Below are positions 55,424 to 63,016 of a stretch of DNA of 64,000 bases, piece after piece. Both the position numbers and the translations under genes were made by a program. The DNA is from Cytobacillus sp. IB215665. GTDB taxonomy: Bacteria; Bacillota; Bacilli; Bacillales; SM2101. The first letter of the stretch is position 1. Every line of letters begins with the position of its first letter. Below the pieces are notes generated by a model that was not told the origin of the DNA, made no database searches, and saw only the letters and a program-made list of their open reading frames with translations. Location of the stretch: the NCBI RefSeq assembly GCF_033963835.1, contig NZ_JAXBME010000013.1, positions 62,001 through 126,000 of the forward strand. Direction: 5' to 3'.

Positions 55424-55702
55424 ATGATTAGTAATATGGATCCAATGAATATCTTCCAAATCGACAATATGATATTAGATAAAAATTTTTTACGGATTAT
55501 CAATAACATTAATGAATATGTTATCAAACAACCAGTTCTTCGTTATTTTGAAGGTGATATAAGTAGTATAACTAAAATACATTTTGTGCTATCCTCGAAA
55601 CTGATTACTAATAAGAACTCAATAACGATAGAAAGTGTCGGAGAGATAAAAGGTGAGTTTGTTGAAGAAAAAGGCGTAGGTTACTTACAAGTATGTAATT
55701 AG
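55424..55702 (+). CDS. Small protein of unknown function, co-transcribed with the lyase-like gene
   Basis: A 92-residue protein, MISNMDPMNIFQIDNMILDK at the N terminus, ending in a beta-rich segment (ITIESVGEIKGEFVEEKGVG). No family recognised and no membrane segment. ATG at 55424 follows AGAAGGTAATATT; upstream in-frame TTG lacks a site. It lies 117 bases after the lyase-like gene with no terminator between, so it probably belongs to the sigma-54 unit. It is followed by a strong terminator. Confidence 0.65.
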   Translation: MISNMDPMNIFQIDNMILDKNFLRIINNINEYVIKQPVLRYFEGDISSITKIHFVLSSKLITNKNSITIESVGEIKGEFVEEKGVGYLQVCN

Positions 55703-55719
55703 TAAATATAAAACTAGTA

Positions 55720-55761
55720 AAAAAACTCACTTGACTCTATTATTTGTCAAATGAGTTTTTT
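55720..55761 (+). terminator. Terminator of the lyase-like operon
   Basis: AAAAAACTCA-c-TTGAC ... GTCAA-a-TGAGTTTTTT; strong U-tract; convergent with proA. Confidence 0.85.
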
Positions 55762-55839
55762 AGATTGAATGTTAATAATTTTATCTACTATTCTATAAAC
55801 ATTCTTATTAAGAAAAAGAGGGGTACATTATTAATAGCT

Positions 55840-57087
55840 TTATTTTTTAGTTTGTCCTGTACCATGAATTCGATATTTAGTTGAAGTTAATGCTTCTAGC
55901 CCCATAGGTCCTCGAACGTGTAATTTTTGTGTGCTAATCCCAATTTCTGCTCCAAAACCAAATTCAAAACCGTCTGTAAATCTAGTAGATGCATTATGAT
56001 AAACAGCTGCAGCATCAACAGCATGTAAGAACAACTCAGCATTTTGACTATTTTCTGTTACTATACATTCAGAATGATGCGTTCCATATGTTTTGATATG
56101 GATTAATGCTTCTTCAATATGCTCAACAATTTTTATATTTAGTGTATAATCATTGTATTCTGTGTTGTAATCATCTTCTGTCGCATCATTAATCCATGGG
56201 GCTAGCTGTTTTGCTTTTGCACATCCTTTTAAATCCACATTTTCTTCACGATACAAGTTTGCAAGCTGAGGAAAATGTGTTTCTGCAAATTGTTTATGGA
56301 GTAAAAGTGTTTCCATAGCGTTACATACAGATGGGCGTTGGATTTTAGCGTTTAACGCAATGTTTGTTGCCATAGTAAGGTTGGCTTCTTTATCAATATA
56401 CGTATGACAAATCCCCGCACCAGTTTCGATTACTGGAACAGTTGCATTTTGTATAACATTTTGTATAAGAGAAGCACCTCCTCTAGGAATTACGACATCT
56501 ACTAACCCATTTAATGTTAACATTTCATTAACCGAAGATCGGTCTGGGTTGGAAATTAGTTGGATTACATCCTTGGGTATATCTGTTTTGTCAAGAACAT
56601 CATGCATGATTTCTACAATACGTATGTTAGAAGAAAGCGCCGATGTCCCGCCTCGTAATATAACTGCATTTCCACTTTTTAAACATAGTCCAGCTGCATC
56701 AACTGTGACATTGGGACGAGCTTCATAAATCATCCCAATTAAGCCGATTGGGACGGTGATTTTCTTTATATATAGGCCATTAATGGGACGTATTTCTTCT
56801 ATAGTTTTTCCTATAGGGTCTTTAAGGTCCACGATTTGTCTTAAGCCGTCTGCTATTGCTATAATTCGATCAGTGCTTAATGCTAATCTATCTTGTAGAG
56901 ACTTACTTAAACCGTTTTGTTTGCCGTTCATTAAATCTATTTTATTTGCTTCAATAATAGACTCCTTATTAAGTACAAGTGCATCTGCTATCGCGGTTAG
57001 AGCATTGTTTTTCTGTTCTGTCGTAATGCTAGCCAATTTATGAGAAGCTTCTTTCGCAAGATAAGCTTTCTTTTTCACTTCACTCAT
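55840..57087 (-). CDS. proA: Glutamate-5-semialdehyde dehydrogenase (gamma-glutamyl phosphate reductase)
   Basis: A 415-residue NADPH-dependent reductase converting gamma-glutamyl phosphate to glutamate-5-semialdehyde in proline synthesis. It has the aldehyde dehydrogenase fold, with the catalytic Cys in RPSVCNAMETLLLH and the family motifs GMIYEARPNVTVDAAGLCLK and NASTRFTDGFEFGFGAEIG. Length is standard. ATG follows GAGGTGGTATTAATC. It is the second gene of proBA, 91 bases after proB. Confidence 0.97.
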   Translation of the reverse strand: MSEVKKKAYLAKEASHKLASITTEQKNNALTAIADALVLNKESIIEANKIDLMNGKQNGLSKSLQDRLALSTDRIIAIADGLRQIVDLKDPIGKTIEEIRPINGLYIKKITVPIGLIGMIYEARPNVTVDAAGLCLKSGNAVILRGGTSALSSNIRIVEIMHDVLDKTDIPKDVIQLISNPDRSSVNEMLTLNGLVDVVIPRGGASLIQNVIQNATVPVIETGAGICHTYIDKEANLTMATNIALNAKIQRPSVCNAMETLLLHKQFAETHFPQLANLYREENVDLKGCAKAKQLAPWINDATEDDYNTEYNDYTLNIKIVEHIEEALIHIKTYGTHHSECIVTENSQNAELFLHAVDAAAVYHNASTRFTDGFEFGFGAEIGISTQKLHVRGPMGLEALTSTKYRIHGTGQTKK

Positions 57088-57178
57088 TGATTAATACCAC
57101 CTCGTCTTTAATTTATTTTTGTTTAATAGGGAAAAGAACCATCGAAGTAAGCGTATGGTAACAGCCTTAGTAGGACGG

Positions 57179-58276
57179 TTATAGGGAAACCCATTCATCC
57201 CGATGGATGACTTCTATACGTTGTACATCTATTCTTTTCTTAACTTCTTCTGTTGAAAGGCCTACTGCCGCTCTCAATTGCCACGATGCATAGTTTACAA
57301 CCCCACGTCCGATGACATTTTCTTTTTCATTTCTTACTTCTACAACATGCCCGGGATGGAAATCACCTTCGACTGTAGTCACTCCAGCTGGCAGAAGACT
57401 TTTACCACAAGAAGATAGTGCATGTTCTGCTCCATTATCAACAGTAATTGTGCCATGTGACATGGAGTGAAAGCCAACCCATTGTTTTTTCATTGGAAGA
57501 TTATTCAAGTGTGTATGGAAATATGTTCCCTTGCCATTACCGTTTACAGCTTTCGTCATATCTAAATATTCACGGGCTCTTCCGACAAACACCAGTACTC
57601 CTCCGCGCATTGCGATTCTTGCAGCTTCAATTTTTGAACGCATACCGCCTGTACCAACTGATGAACCAGCGTCACCTGCATTATTAAACATATCTTCCGT
57701 AATCTCTTCAACAACATCAATTTTCTTTGCATTACCATCCTTACGTGGATCTGCTGTATATAAACCATCCGTGTCTGTAAATATGAGTAATTGATTTGCT
57801 TTTACTAAGTTGGCAACGAGAGCAGATAAAGTATCATTATCACCAAAATTTAATTCCTCTACAGAAACGGTATCGTTTTCGTTGATAATTGGAATGGTTT
57901 TTTGCCGTAAAAGCTCCTCAATCGCCATTGATGCATTATGCATTTGTTTACGATTTGTAAAGTTTGCACGTGTTAGTAATATTTGTGCTGTGGTACAGTC
58001 GTGTTTAGAAAATACATCATTGTATGCTTGCATTAACAATGCTTGGCCTACAGCGGCAGCAGCCTGTTTTTCGAATAATTGTTTTGGTCGATTCTTATAT
58101 CCGATTTGTTTAAACCCAGCAGCAACTCCACCGGAAGTAACTAATATTATTTTATAACCAGACTTATAAAGCTCGAACATTTCATTAGCAAAATACGCTA
58201 TTTTTTGCCTACTTAGTTCTCCCTCAGCTGTTGTAAGAGAGCTACTACCTATCTTAACTACAATTCTTTGTTGCAT
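57179..58276 (-). CDS. proB: Glutamate 5-kinase
   Basis: A 365-residue kinase that phosphorylates the gamma-carboxyl of glutamate, the first and feedback-inhibited step of proline synthesis. The amino-acid-kinase domain covers about 1-255 (VVKIGSSSLT, NENDTVSVEELNFGDNDTLSA, FTDTDGLYTADP, GTGGMRSKIEAA). A PUA domain forms the C-terminal hundred residues. ATG at 58276 follows AAGGGTGTGAACGGA; an in-frame GTG 9 bases upstream is too near the site. First gene of proBA. No T-box leader, as known for some Bacillus proline operons, is evident upstream. Confidence 0.96.
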   Translation of the reverse strand: MQQRIVVKIGSSSLTTAEGELSRQKIAYFANEMFELYKSGYKIILVTSGGVAAGFKQIGYKNRPKQLFEKQAAAAVGQALLMQAYNDVFSKHDCTTAQILLTRANFTNRKQMHNASMAIEELLRQKTIPIINENDTVSVEELNFGDNDTLSALVANLVKANQLLIFTDTDGLYTADPRKDGNAKKIDVVEEITEDMFNNAGDAGSSVGTGGMRSKIEAARIAMRGGVLVFVGRAREYLDMTKAVNGNGKGTYFHTHLNNLPMKKQWVGFHSMSHGTITVDNGAEHALSSCGKSLLPAGVTTVEGDFHPGHVVEVRNEKENVIGRGVVNYASWQLRAAVGLSTEEVKKRIDVQRIEVIHRDEWVSL

Positions 58277-58439
58277 TCCGTTCACACCCTTATGAGTATA
58301 TACATATTAATTAAGTTTAATGGTATAGTTATTCAATGTATGCATTGTTAAATCTCATTTTTCGAAATTAATTTTAATTATTATACAGCATATATGCATA
58401 TAAATAAAAGTAATATTTAATATTTTCAGAGATTTTGTT

Positions 58440-58540
58440 ATGTCTATATTCTACATGCTTGGTTTTAGTGCACCCTTGTCTTCCGTGCCACACCTTCGCT
58501 TTGCTCCACCCTTCCGAACCTTCCCAAAGTGTGTGATGTA
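58440..58540. other. GC-rich block upstream of proB
   Basis: About 90 bases with much higher GC than the surroundings (e.g. GCACCCTTGTCTTCCGTGCC and ACCTTCGCTTTGCTCCACCC). The reverse strand has AGGGTGGAGC and AAGGTGTGGCACGG, faintly like T-box text, but no T-box specifier fold or terminator-antiterminator pair was found. Confidence 0.35.
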
Positions 58541-58633
58541 AAAGTATTCCTCATTAGTAATATTTATCTAGTTATCCTTAATCAGTTTGAAGTCAAATAT
58601 GTAATTTGGAGGGGGGTTTTATGAAGTAAATAG

Positions 58634-58770
58634 AGGCCTTAATTACATGGATTAGTATTATGTAGCAATAAGCGCATATAAAACTTCTTTATCAATTGTT
58701 GTCTTCTACATAAGGCTGAATTTTGTTGTTTAAAATTGAGTAAATACAACAACACAATTTACGAACAGGG
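58634..58770 (+). repeat. Probable degenerate repeat copy (J)
   Basis: Starts AGGCCTTAATTACATGGATT, has TAGCAATAAGCGCATATAAA in place of the usual core and ends CAACACAATTTACGAACAGG. It is 53 bases upstream of copy H in the same orientation. Confidence 0.45.
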
Positions 58771-58822
58771 GATAATGATGTGAGTTACAATGAATGCGTA
58801 GCCAGTGTTCATATTGAAAAAT

Positions 58823-58962
58823 GGCTGTATTTACGCGGGTTGTTGCTTTTCGGATAAAAAAATAAGCACGTATACTTCTAGCGTTCATGGCATCTGTTTG
58901 GACTGGGGCAGAATCCCATCTTACTGGTCATTATTAAATAGAAGAAAGTTTACGATAGAGCT
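58823..58962 (+). repeat. Interspersed inverted-end repeat, copy H
   Basis: Starts GGCTGTATTTACGCGGGTTG and ends AGAAAGTTTACGATAGAGCT. The core AGCACGTATACTTCTAGCGT then TCATGGCATCTG is well conserved with copy C. Confidence 0.7.
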
Positions 58963-58994
58963 AAATTTGTTCTTAGTGAATTTGATCAAACTTA

Positions 58995-59022
58995 ATCAGG
59001 TGGAGGATGCTAACCACCTGAT
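58995..59022 (-). terminator. Terminator-like hairpin of the small membrane-protein gene
   Basis: ATCAGGTGG-AGGATGCTAA-CCACCTGAT, 15 bases beyond the stop on the minus strand. The same ATCAGGTGG stem occurs at 38935. Confidence 0.55.
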
Positions 59023-59037
59023 CATGACATAAAAGAA

Positions 59038-59238
59038 TCATTTGTTAATTCGCTTTTTAATAAAATTCAGTTTAGACACTGACATTAGTAAAAAATAAAT
59101 AAAAGCAACGGCAAATACATATGCAATTTGATTTTGCATGCTAGCGAAAAATAAAGCTCCCATGAGACTAGCGAAGGCTAATAAGGCATTTATATTACCA
59201 GAGCTTAATTGAGATTTTTTAGTTTCTTCAGCTTTCAT
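59038..59238 (-). CDS. Small two-helix membrane protein, unknown
   Basis: A 66-residue protein with a charged head (KAEETKKSQ) and two hydrophobic helices (about 17-33 and 37-52), ending KKRINK. ATG at 59238 follows GGAGGTAGGTGG; an in-frame GTG 9 bases upstream is possible. No family recognised. Confidence 0.7.
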   Translation of the reverse strand: MKAEETKKSQLSSGNINALLAFASLMGALFFASMQNQIAYVFAVAFIYFLLMSVSKLNFIKKRINK

Positions 59239-59574
59239 GATGACCACCTACCTCCTAAATTGTATGATATTTTAAACTTTGTTTTCGTATTGTTGATCGA
59301 TGGGAATACAATGAGTAGGAGTTTCAACCTGATCTCACATTTTAGCACTTAAACTTGTACTTCTGTTAATGATTATACACAAAAAATCGGTTATTAATAT
59401 AATTTCACAATAATTTCAAAATATCATATTTCAATTAAAGAGAGATACTGATGGTGTCAATTTGTAGCTATAGTGAGGAAACTTTGAAATGTGACTGAAC
59501 CAACATAGCTGCTGAAGGTAGCTTTAATATAATGTTTTTAATAAAATTATTTTGAATTATTTTTTTAAATGTAT
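59239..59574. other. Intergenic region before the cold-shock promoter
   Basis: About 340 AT-rich bases between two divergent genes. I see no repeat or gene in it. Confidence 0.4.
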
Positions 59575-59603
59575 TTGCATTTTTTGCTTCTTATTGGTAC
59601 TAT
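59575..59603 (+). promoter_or_regulatory. Likely promoter and long leader of the cold-shock gene
   Basis: TTGCAT (59575-59580), 17-base spacer, TACTAT (59598-59603). This predicts a leader of about 115 bases, in keeping with thermosensing csp leaders. Confidence 0.5.
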
Positions 59604-59724
59604 TAATTAGAATTATTTTTGTTCGTATGTAAGGATAGAACGAGTGTTAAACTTTTCATCTGAATATCATTAAGAGCAAGAATAGTAATACAATGTGGGA
59701 AACATCCACACAGGAGGAAGTATA

Positions 59725-59925
59725 ATGGTACAAGGTAAAGTTAAATGGTTTAATTCAGAAAAAGGTTTTGGATTTATCGAAGTTGAAGGTGGAGACGATG
59801 TATTCGTACATTACTCAGCTATTCAAGGTGACGGATTCAAAACTTTAGAAGAAGGTCAAGAAGTATCATTTGAAATTGAAGAAGGTAGCCGTGGACCACA
59901 AGCTACTAACGTTCAAAAATTTTAA
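59725..59925 (+). CDS. Cold-shock protein (CspA/CspB family)
   Basis: A 66-residue single cold-shock domain that binds single-stranded RNA and DNA as a chaperone. RNP1 KGFGFIEV and RNP2 DVFVHYSAI are complete. ATG at 59725 follows AGGAGGAAG; an upstream in-frame start is excluded by this site. Long leader and terminator flank it. Exact paralogue identity (cspB, C or D) cannot be fixed from one sequence. Confidence 0.96.
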   Translation: MVQGKVKWFNSEKGFGFIEVEGGDDVFVHYSAIQGDGFKTLEEGQEVSFEIEEGSRGPQATNVQKF

Positions 59926-59937
59926 TTCATACTTTTT

Positions 59938-59967
59938 AAAAGAGACTCATCTTGAGTCTCTTTTTTT
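59938..59967 (+). terminator. Terminator of the cold-shock gene
   Basis: AAAAGAGACTCA-TCT-TGAGTCTCTTTT followed by TTT. Confidence 0.9.
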
Positions 59968-60163
59968 ATCAACGCATTGTTTTTTGTTACTATTATCATT
60001 AAATTAGAGTAGCAAGTGTATACGACCTGATCGAAGGTCCCACGAATGAAAGTTGTATATGTGATTGTAATTCATTTATAAAAATATTTGAAAATAAACC
60101 CGGTTATTCGCGTTTATGTAAATTGTTGTGAGTTGTATTTTAGGTAATTGATTCATTATAAAA

Positions 60164-60261
60164 AGGGTGACTAAGAAGAGCTTGTTCGAAATTTCTAATT
60201 GTAAATACTAAAGAGTATGTCACAATAGAAATGTTTCCCAGCCTTATTCATAAGTCACCCT
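60164..60261. repeat. 98-bp element with inverted ends (AGGGTGACT)
   Basis: AGGGTGACTAAGAAG at the left and CTTATTCATAAGTCACCCT at the right are inverted repeats. The interior has no frame. No target duplication is obvious. It is unlike the AGGCT family and may be a small mobile repeat or a structured RNA. Confidence 0.4.
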
Positions 60262-60415
60262 CAAATAAAAACAGGTAAGTAAAAAGGTTTAATTGATTAT
60301 AACATAGTTTTTTCATAATCAAAAATATAATTTGTTTTTTTCTTTATTAGAGGTAAATGATTCACTTCATTTTTCGAAGCTAAAATGAAATGAATAAGCA
60401 GAAAGGATGAATTGA

Positions 60416-60724
60416 ATGGAGAAGATTTATTTTGATTTTTGGTACTTAAAATCTGAAGAGATAGAACTAGATGGTTCTGATACAGATCGAATTAGTTACG
60501 AAATCGCAATTGGTGTGTTTGCTGATCCCGATTATAATCATTTATTAGATGATATTAGAATTACTGGATTAGATAAAGATCAAATGTTAATGTTTAAGAT
60601 TGACAAATCTGATGAATTATTCTCTAAATTAGAAGAAGAAGGGTTACACAGTATAGTTGCTGATATCAAGGCTACTGGTTCATACACCGTTATGGGTAGT
60701 AATGAGATAAAATTTAATGAGTAA
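60416..60724 (+). CDS. Small acidic protein, unknown
   Basis: A 102-residue acidic, soluble protein (EKIYFDFWYLKSEEIELDG at the start). It has alternating strands and a LxxxRIT helix, with no known motif. ATG follows AGAAAGGATGAATTG. A hairpin terminator follows. Function unknown. Confidence 0.72.
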   Translation: MEKIYFDFWYLKSEEIELDGSDTDRISYEIAIGVFADPDYNHLLDDIRITGLDKDQMLMFKIDKSDELFSKLEEEGLHSIVADIKATGSYTVMGSNEIKFNE

Positions 60725-60751
60725 ATAATTAATCATTAATTTCCGCATGCA

Positions 60752-60775
60752 AAGAGTGGTGAAAACACCACTCTT
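60752..60775 (+). terminator. Terminator-like hairpin
   Basis: AAGAGTGGTG-AAAA-CACCACTCTT, 10-bp perfect stem, 27 bases after the small acidic protein stop. Confidence 0.7.
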
Positions 60776-60927
60776 ATTGGAATCCTATATGTTGAGGAGT
60801 GTATAGGTTGTCGATTACAGGAATTCGCAACCAATTATCTTTATAATAGTAAAATTTTGGCATCTTACTATCAGCTGTGTAACGTTAGTTTAGCTTTATA
60901 TATCTTTCTATAGAAGCTTTTTATTTT

Positions 60928-61032
60928 TTAATAAAATCCTGTACATACGCAACCTACAATAATTAACAGAACAAAAATGACTATGACAAACGCAAACATT
61001 GACCCAAATCCGGCACCATAACCATCCACCAT
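60928..61032 (-). CDS. YjcZ-family sporulation peptide (34 residues)
   Basis: A short ORF starting MVDGYGAGFGSMFAFVIVIF, then VLLIIVGCVCTGFY. Gly/Tyr head plus one hydrophobic helix, the YjcZ pattern. ATG follows GAAAGGAGGAAAAGTT. Too short for many gene finders. First of three such genes near here. Confidence 0.85.
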   Translation of the reverse strand: MVDGYGAGFGSMFAFVIVIFVLLIIVGCVCTGFY

Positions 61033-61547
61033 AACTTTTCCTCCTTTCCGGAATATACTATAACCTATGTTAGAATGGGTGATTTGCGTGTACGAATGTC
61101 CATAATTAATTCGTCTATTTTCTTAACTACTTTCGTAAATAAGGTTCATACTATTGCTTGATTCAGTCTCAAAGTAGGATGTTGAACAATTATTAAAATA
61201 AGGTAGCTGTTATGCTGTAATGTTTATTATGAAAATTGACAATGAATATCACAACTGCCAGATGAAAATGCAAATCATTTAGGAATGATTATGTAAATAT
61301 CAGTGACTTAGTTTAGTTAATCATGGAATAATAGCATCTGAAATATATACATATTCTGTCAATGAGTCATTATATACGATATGTTGTTAACGAAGAACTA
61401 CCTTATAACTATTCACCTGTATTTATTCTCCGACCTTCTTCTATACATACCTTGAAACGATAAATACGAGTAATTGTAGATATGATATGACAACAAAATA
61501 GTTCTAGTAAAAATAGTTTTTTAAATGTAATGAGAGGAGTATACTAT
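61033..61547. other. Intergenic region without recognised feature
   Basis: About 515 AT-rich bases between the YjcZ-like gene and tag. It must hold two divergent promoters; I see no repeat or operator. Confidence 0.4.
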
Positions 61548-62111
61548 ATGACTGTTAAACGCTGTGAATGGGTTAATGATGACCCTTTATATATACATTA
61601 CCATGATCATGAGTGGGGTGTACCTGTTTATGATGACCGTCTTTTGTTTGAGTACATTATATTGGAAGGAGCACAAGCGGGATTAAGTTGGTACACCATT
61701 TTAAAAAAGAGAGAGAACTATCGCAAAGCATTTAACGGGTTTGATCCCGAATTAATAGCTAAATATGATGAAGAAAAGATTCAAAGCTTATTAAATGATA
61801 AGGGGATTGTTCGGAATAAGTTAAAAATACGATCTGCTGTTACAAATGCACAAAGCTATTTAAGTGTGGTTGAAGAGGTCGGCTCTTTCTCTAACTATAT
61901 ATGGTCATTTGTTGATGGAAAGCCTATCCAAAACCACTTTCAATCTATAAAAGAAGTACCGGTTTCAACTCCAATTAGCGATGCGCTAAGCAAAGATTTA
62001 AAAAAACGAGGTTTTAAATTTGTTGGAACAACAATTTGTTATGCTTTTATGCAAGCTGTTGGTATGGTAAATGATCACGTAGTAGATTGCGTGTGCAATC
62101 AATCATCGTAA
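61548..62111 (+). CDS. tag: DNA-3-methyladenine glycosylase I
   Basis: A 187-residue base-excision repair enzyme that removes 3-methyladenine from alkylated DNA. The zinc ligands fit Tag: Cys of KRCEWV, His of HDHEWG near the start, and the closing His and Cys of NDHVVDCVC. The motif LLFEYIILEGAQAGLSW is typical. ATG at 61548 follows GAGAGGAGT; an upstream ATG overlaps this site. Monocistronic. Confidence 0.96.
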   Translation: MTVKRCEWVNDDPLYIHYHDHEWGVPVYDDRLLFEYIILEGAQAGLSWYTILKKRENYRKAFNGFDPELIAKYDEEKIQSLLNDKGIVRNKLKIRSAVTNAQSYLSVVEEVGSFSNYIWSFVDGKPIQNHFQSIKEVPVSTPISDALSKDLKKRGFKFVGTTICYAFMQAVGMVNDHVVDCVCNQSS

Positions 62112-62283
62112 TTTCTAAGCTTTCATCCATTAAGTAATGGGAACGATCGTTCATTCGTATGTAAAGGGTCTCCAGGGCAAGATTACAGTACTTTAAAGAA
62201 TGTCAAATAGAGAGCATGAAATAAAAGCAGATAATTGTAAGCTTTATATTTAATGCTCTTTTGTTATATTCGAAGATAATGAA

Positions 62284-62409
62284 TTAATAAGCGACTCTTG
62301 CAACTGTAAAAAGTACGATAATTAATAGAATAAACAACACAACAATTACAGAGAATGATCTATTAGAAGATGGGCCGTAACCATAACTTGGTGACACACC
62401 GTAACACAT
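62284..62409 (-). CDS. YjcZ-family sporulation peptide (41 residues)
   Basis: A short ORF, MCYGVSPSYGYGPSSNRSFS then VIVVLFILLIIVLFTVARVAY. The hydrophobic helix VIVVLFILLIIVL is nearly the same as in the 8517 peptide. ATG follows GAAAGGAGGTAG. Confidence 0.88.
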   Translation of the reverse strand: MCYGVSPSYGYGPSSNRSFSVIVVLFILLIIVLFTVARVAY

Positions 62410-62464
62410 GATATTTTCTACCTCCTTTCAAGTTGTGTATATTAAATTTAAAAATTGTATCCGT

Positions 62465-62557
62465 CTAGTACACAACATTACAATTACATAAGACGATAAT
62501 TAGTAGGATAAATAATACGATAACCAAAATTGGTATAAATGTTGTAGTATGACTCAT
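62465..62557 (-). CDS. YjcZ-like short membrane peptide (30 residues)
   Basis: A short ORF, MSHTTTFIPILVIVLFILLI then IVLCNCNVVY. It lacks the Gly/Tyr head but keeps the FILLIIVL helix of its neighbours. ATG follows TTGGAGGGTTTAAAA. It sits 55 bases upstream of the 41-residue gene on the same strand, probably a two-gene unit. Confidence 0.75.
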   Translation of the reverse strand: MSHTTTFIPILVIVLFILLIIVLCNCNVVY

Positions 62558-62593
62558 TTTTTAAACCCTCCAATCAAGTAAATAATATTGTTT

Positions 62594-62758
62594 AAGACTG
62601 CGTTCGCAATGGTTGTGCTTTCCGTTATTAGATATAAACATGTAACCCCTTCCGTTCGTGAAATCTTTTCTATTTATACAATAATTGAGCTTTCATAAAA
62701 CACATCATACTGTCCAAGTTTTAGTAAACATAGCAACCAAGTTTACGAAAAGAGTCTT
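62594..62758 (+). repeat. Interspersed inverted-end repeat, copy I
   Basis: Starts AAGACTGCGTTCGCAATGGT and ends CCAAGTTTACGAAAAGAGTC then TT. The terminal AAGACT pairs with AGTCTT, so both ends carry the same change from AAGGCT/AGCCTT. The core has CCGTTCGTGAAATCTTTTCT. Confidence 0.7.
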
Positions 62759-63016
62759 TGTTTAATATAAAAATTGATAATGTGGTGATAGGGATAGATG
62801 AAAGATAAGGTTGGTGGTAGTAATAATATATGTATTCATAATTGCTTTGCTTGTACGAATTGATTGGTAATAGAATACATTTTTATAGCAGTATCCTTTT
62901 ATATTGATATGAATACTTGGGTATAGATCTTTGTAACAGCCTGAAAAGTAAAAGAATATATGATATCATAGTTAAGTGAGTCTATTAGTTTAGATACAAC
63001 ATATGTGGAGGCAACT

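Noticed and set aside
58446-58540. T-box riboswitch for proBA on the minus strand
   Set aside because: AGGGTGG-like text is present, but the full T-box sequence and the terminator-antiterminator fold are absent.
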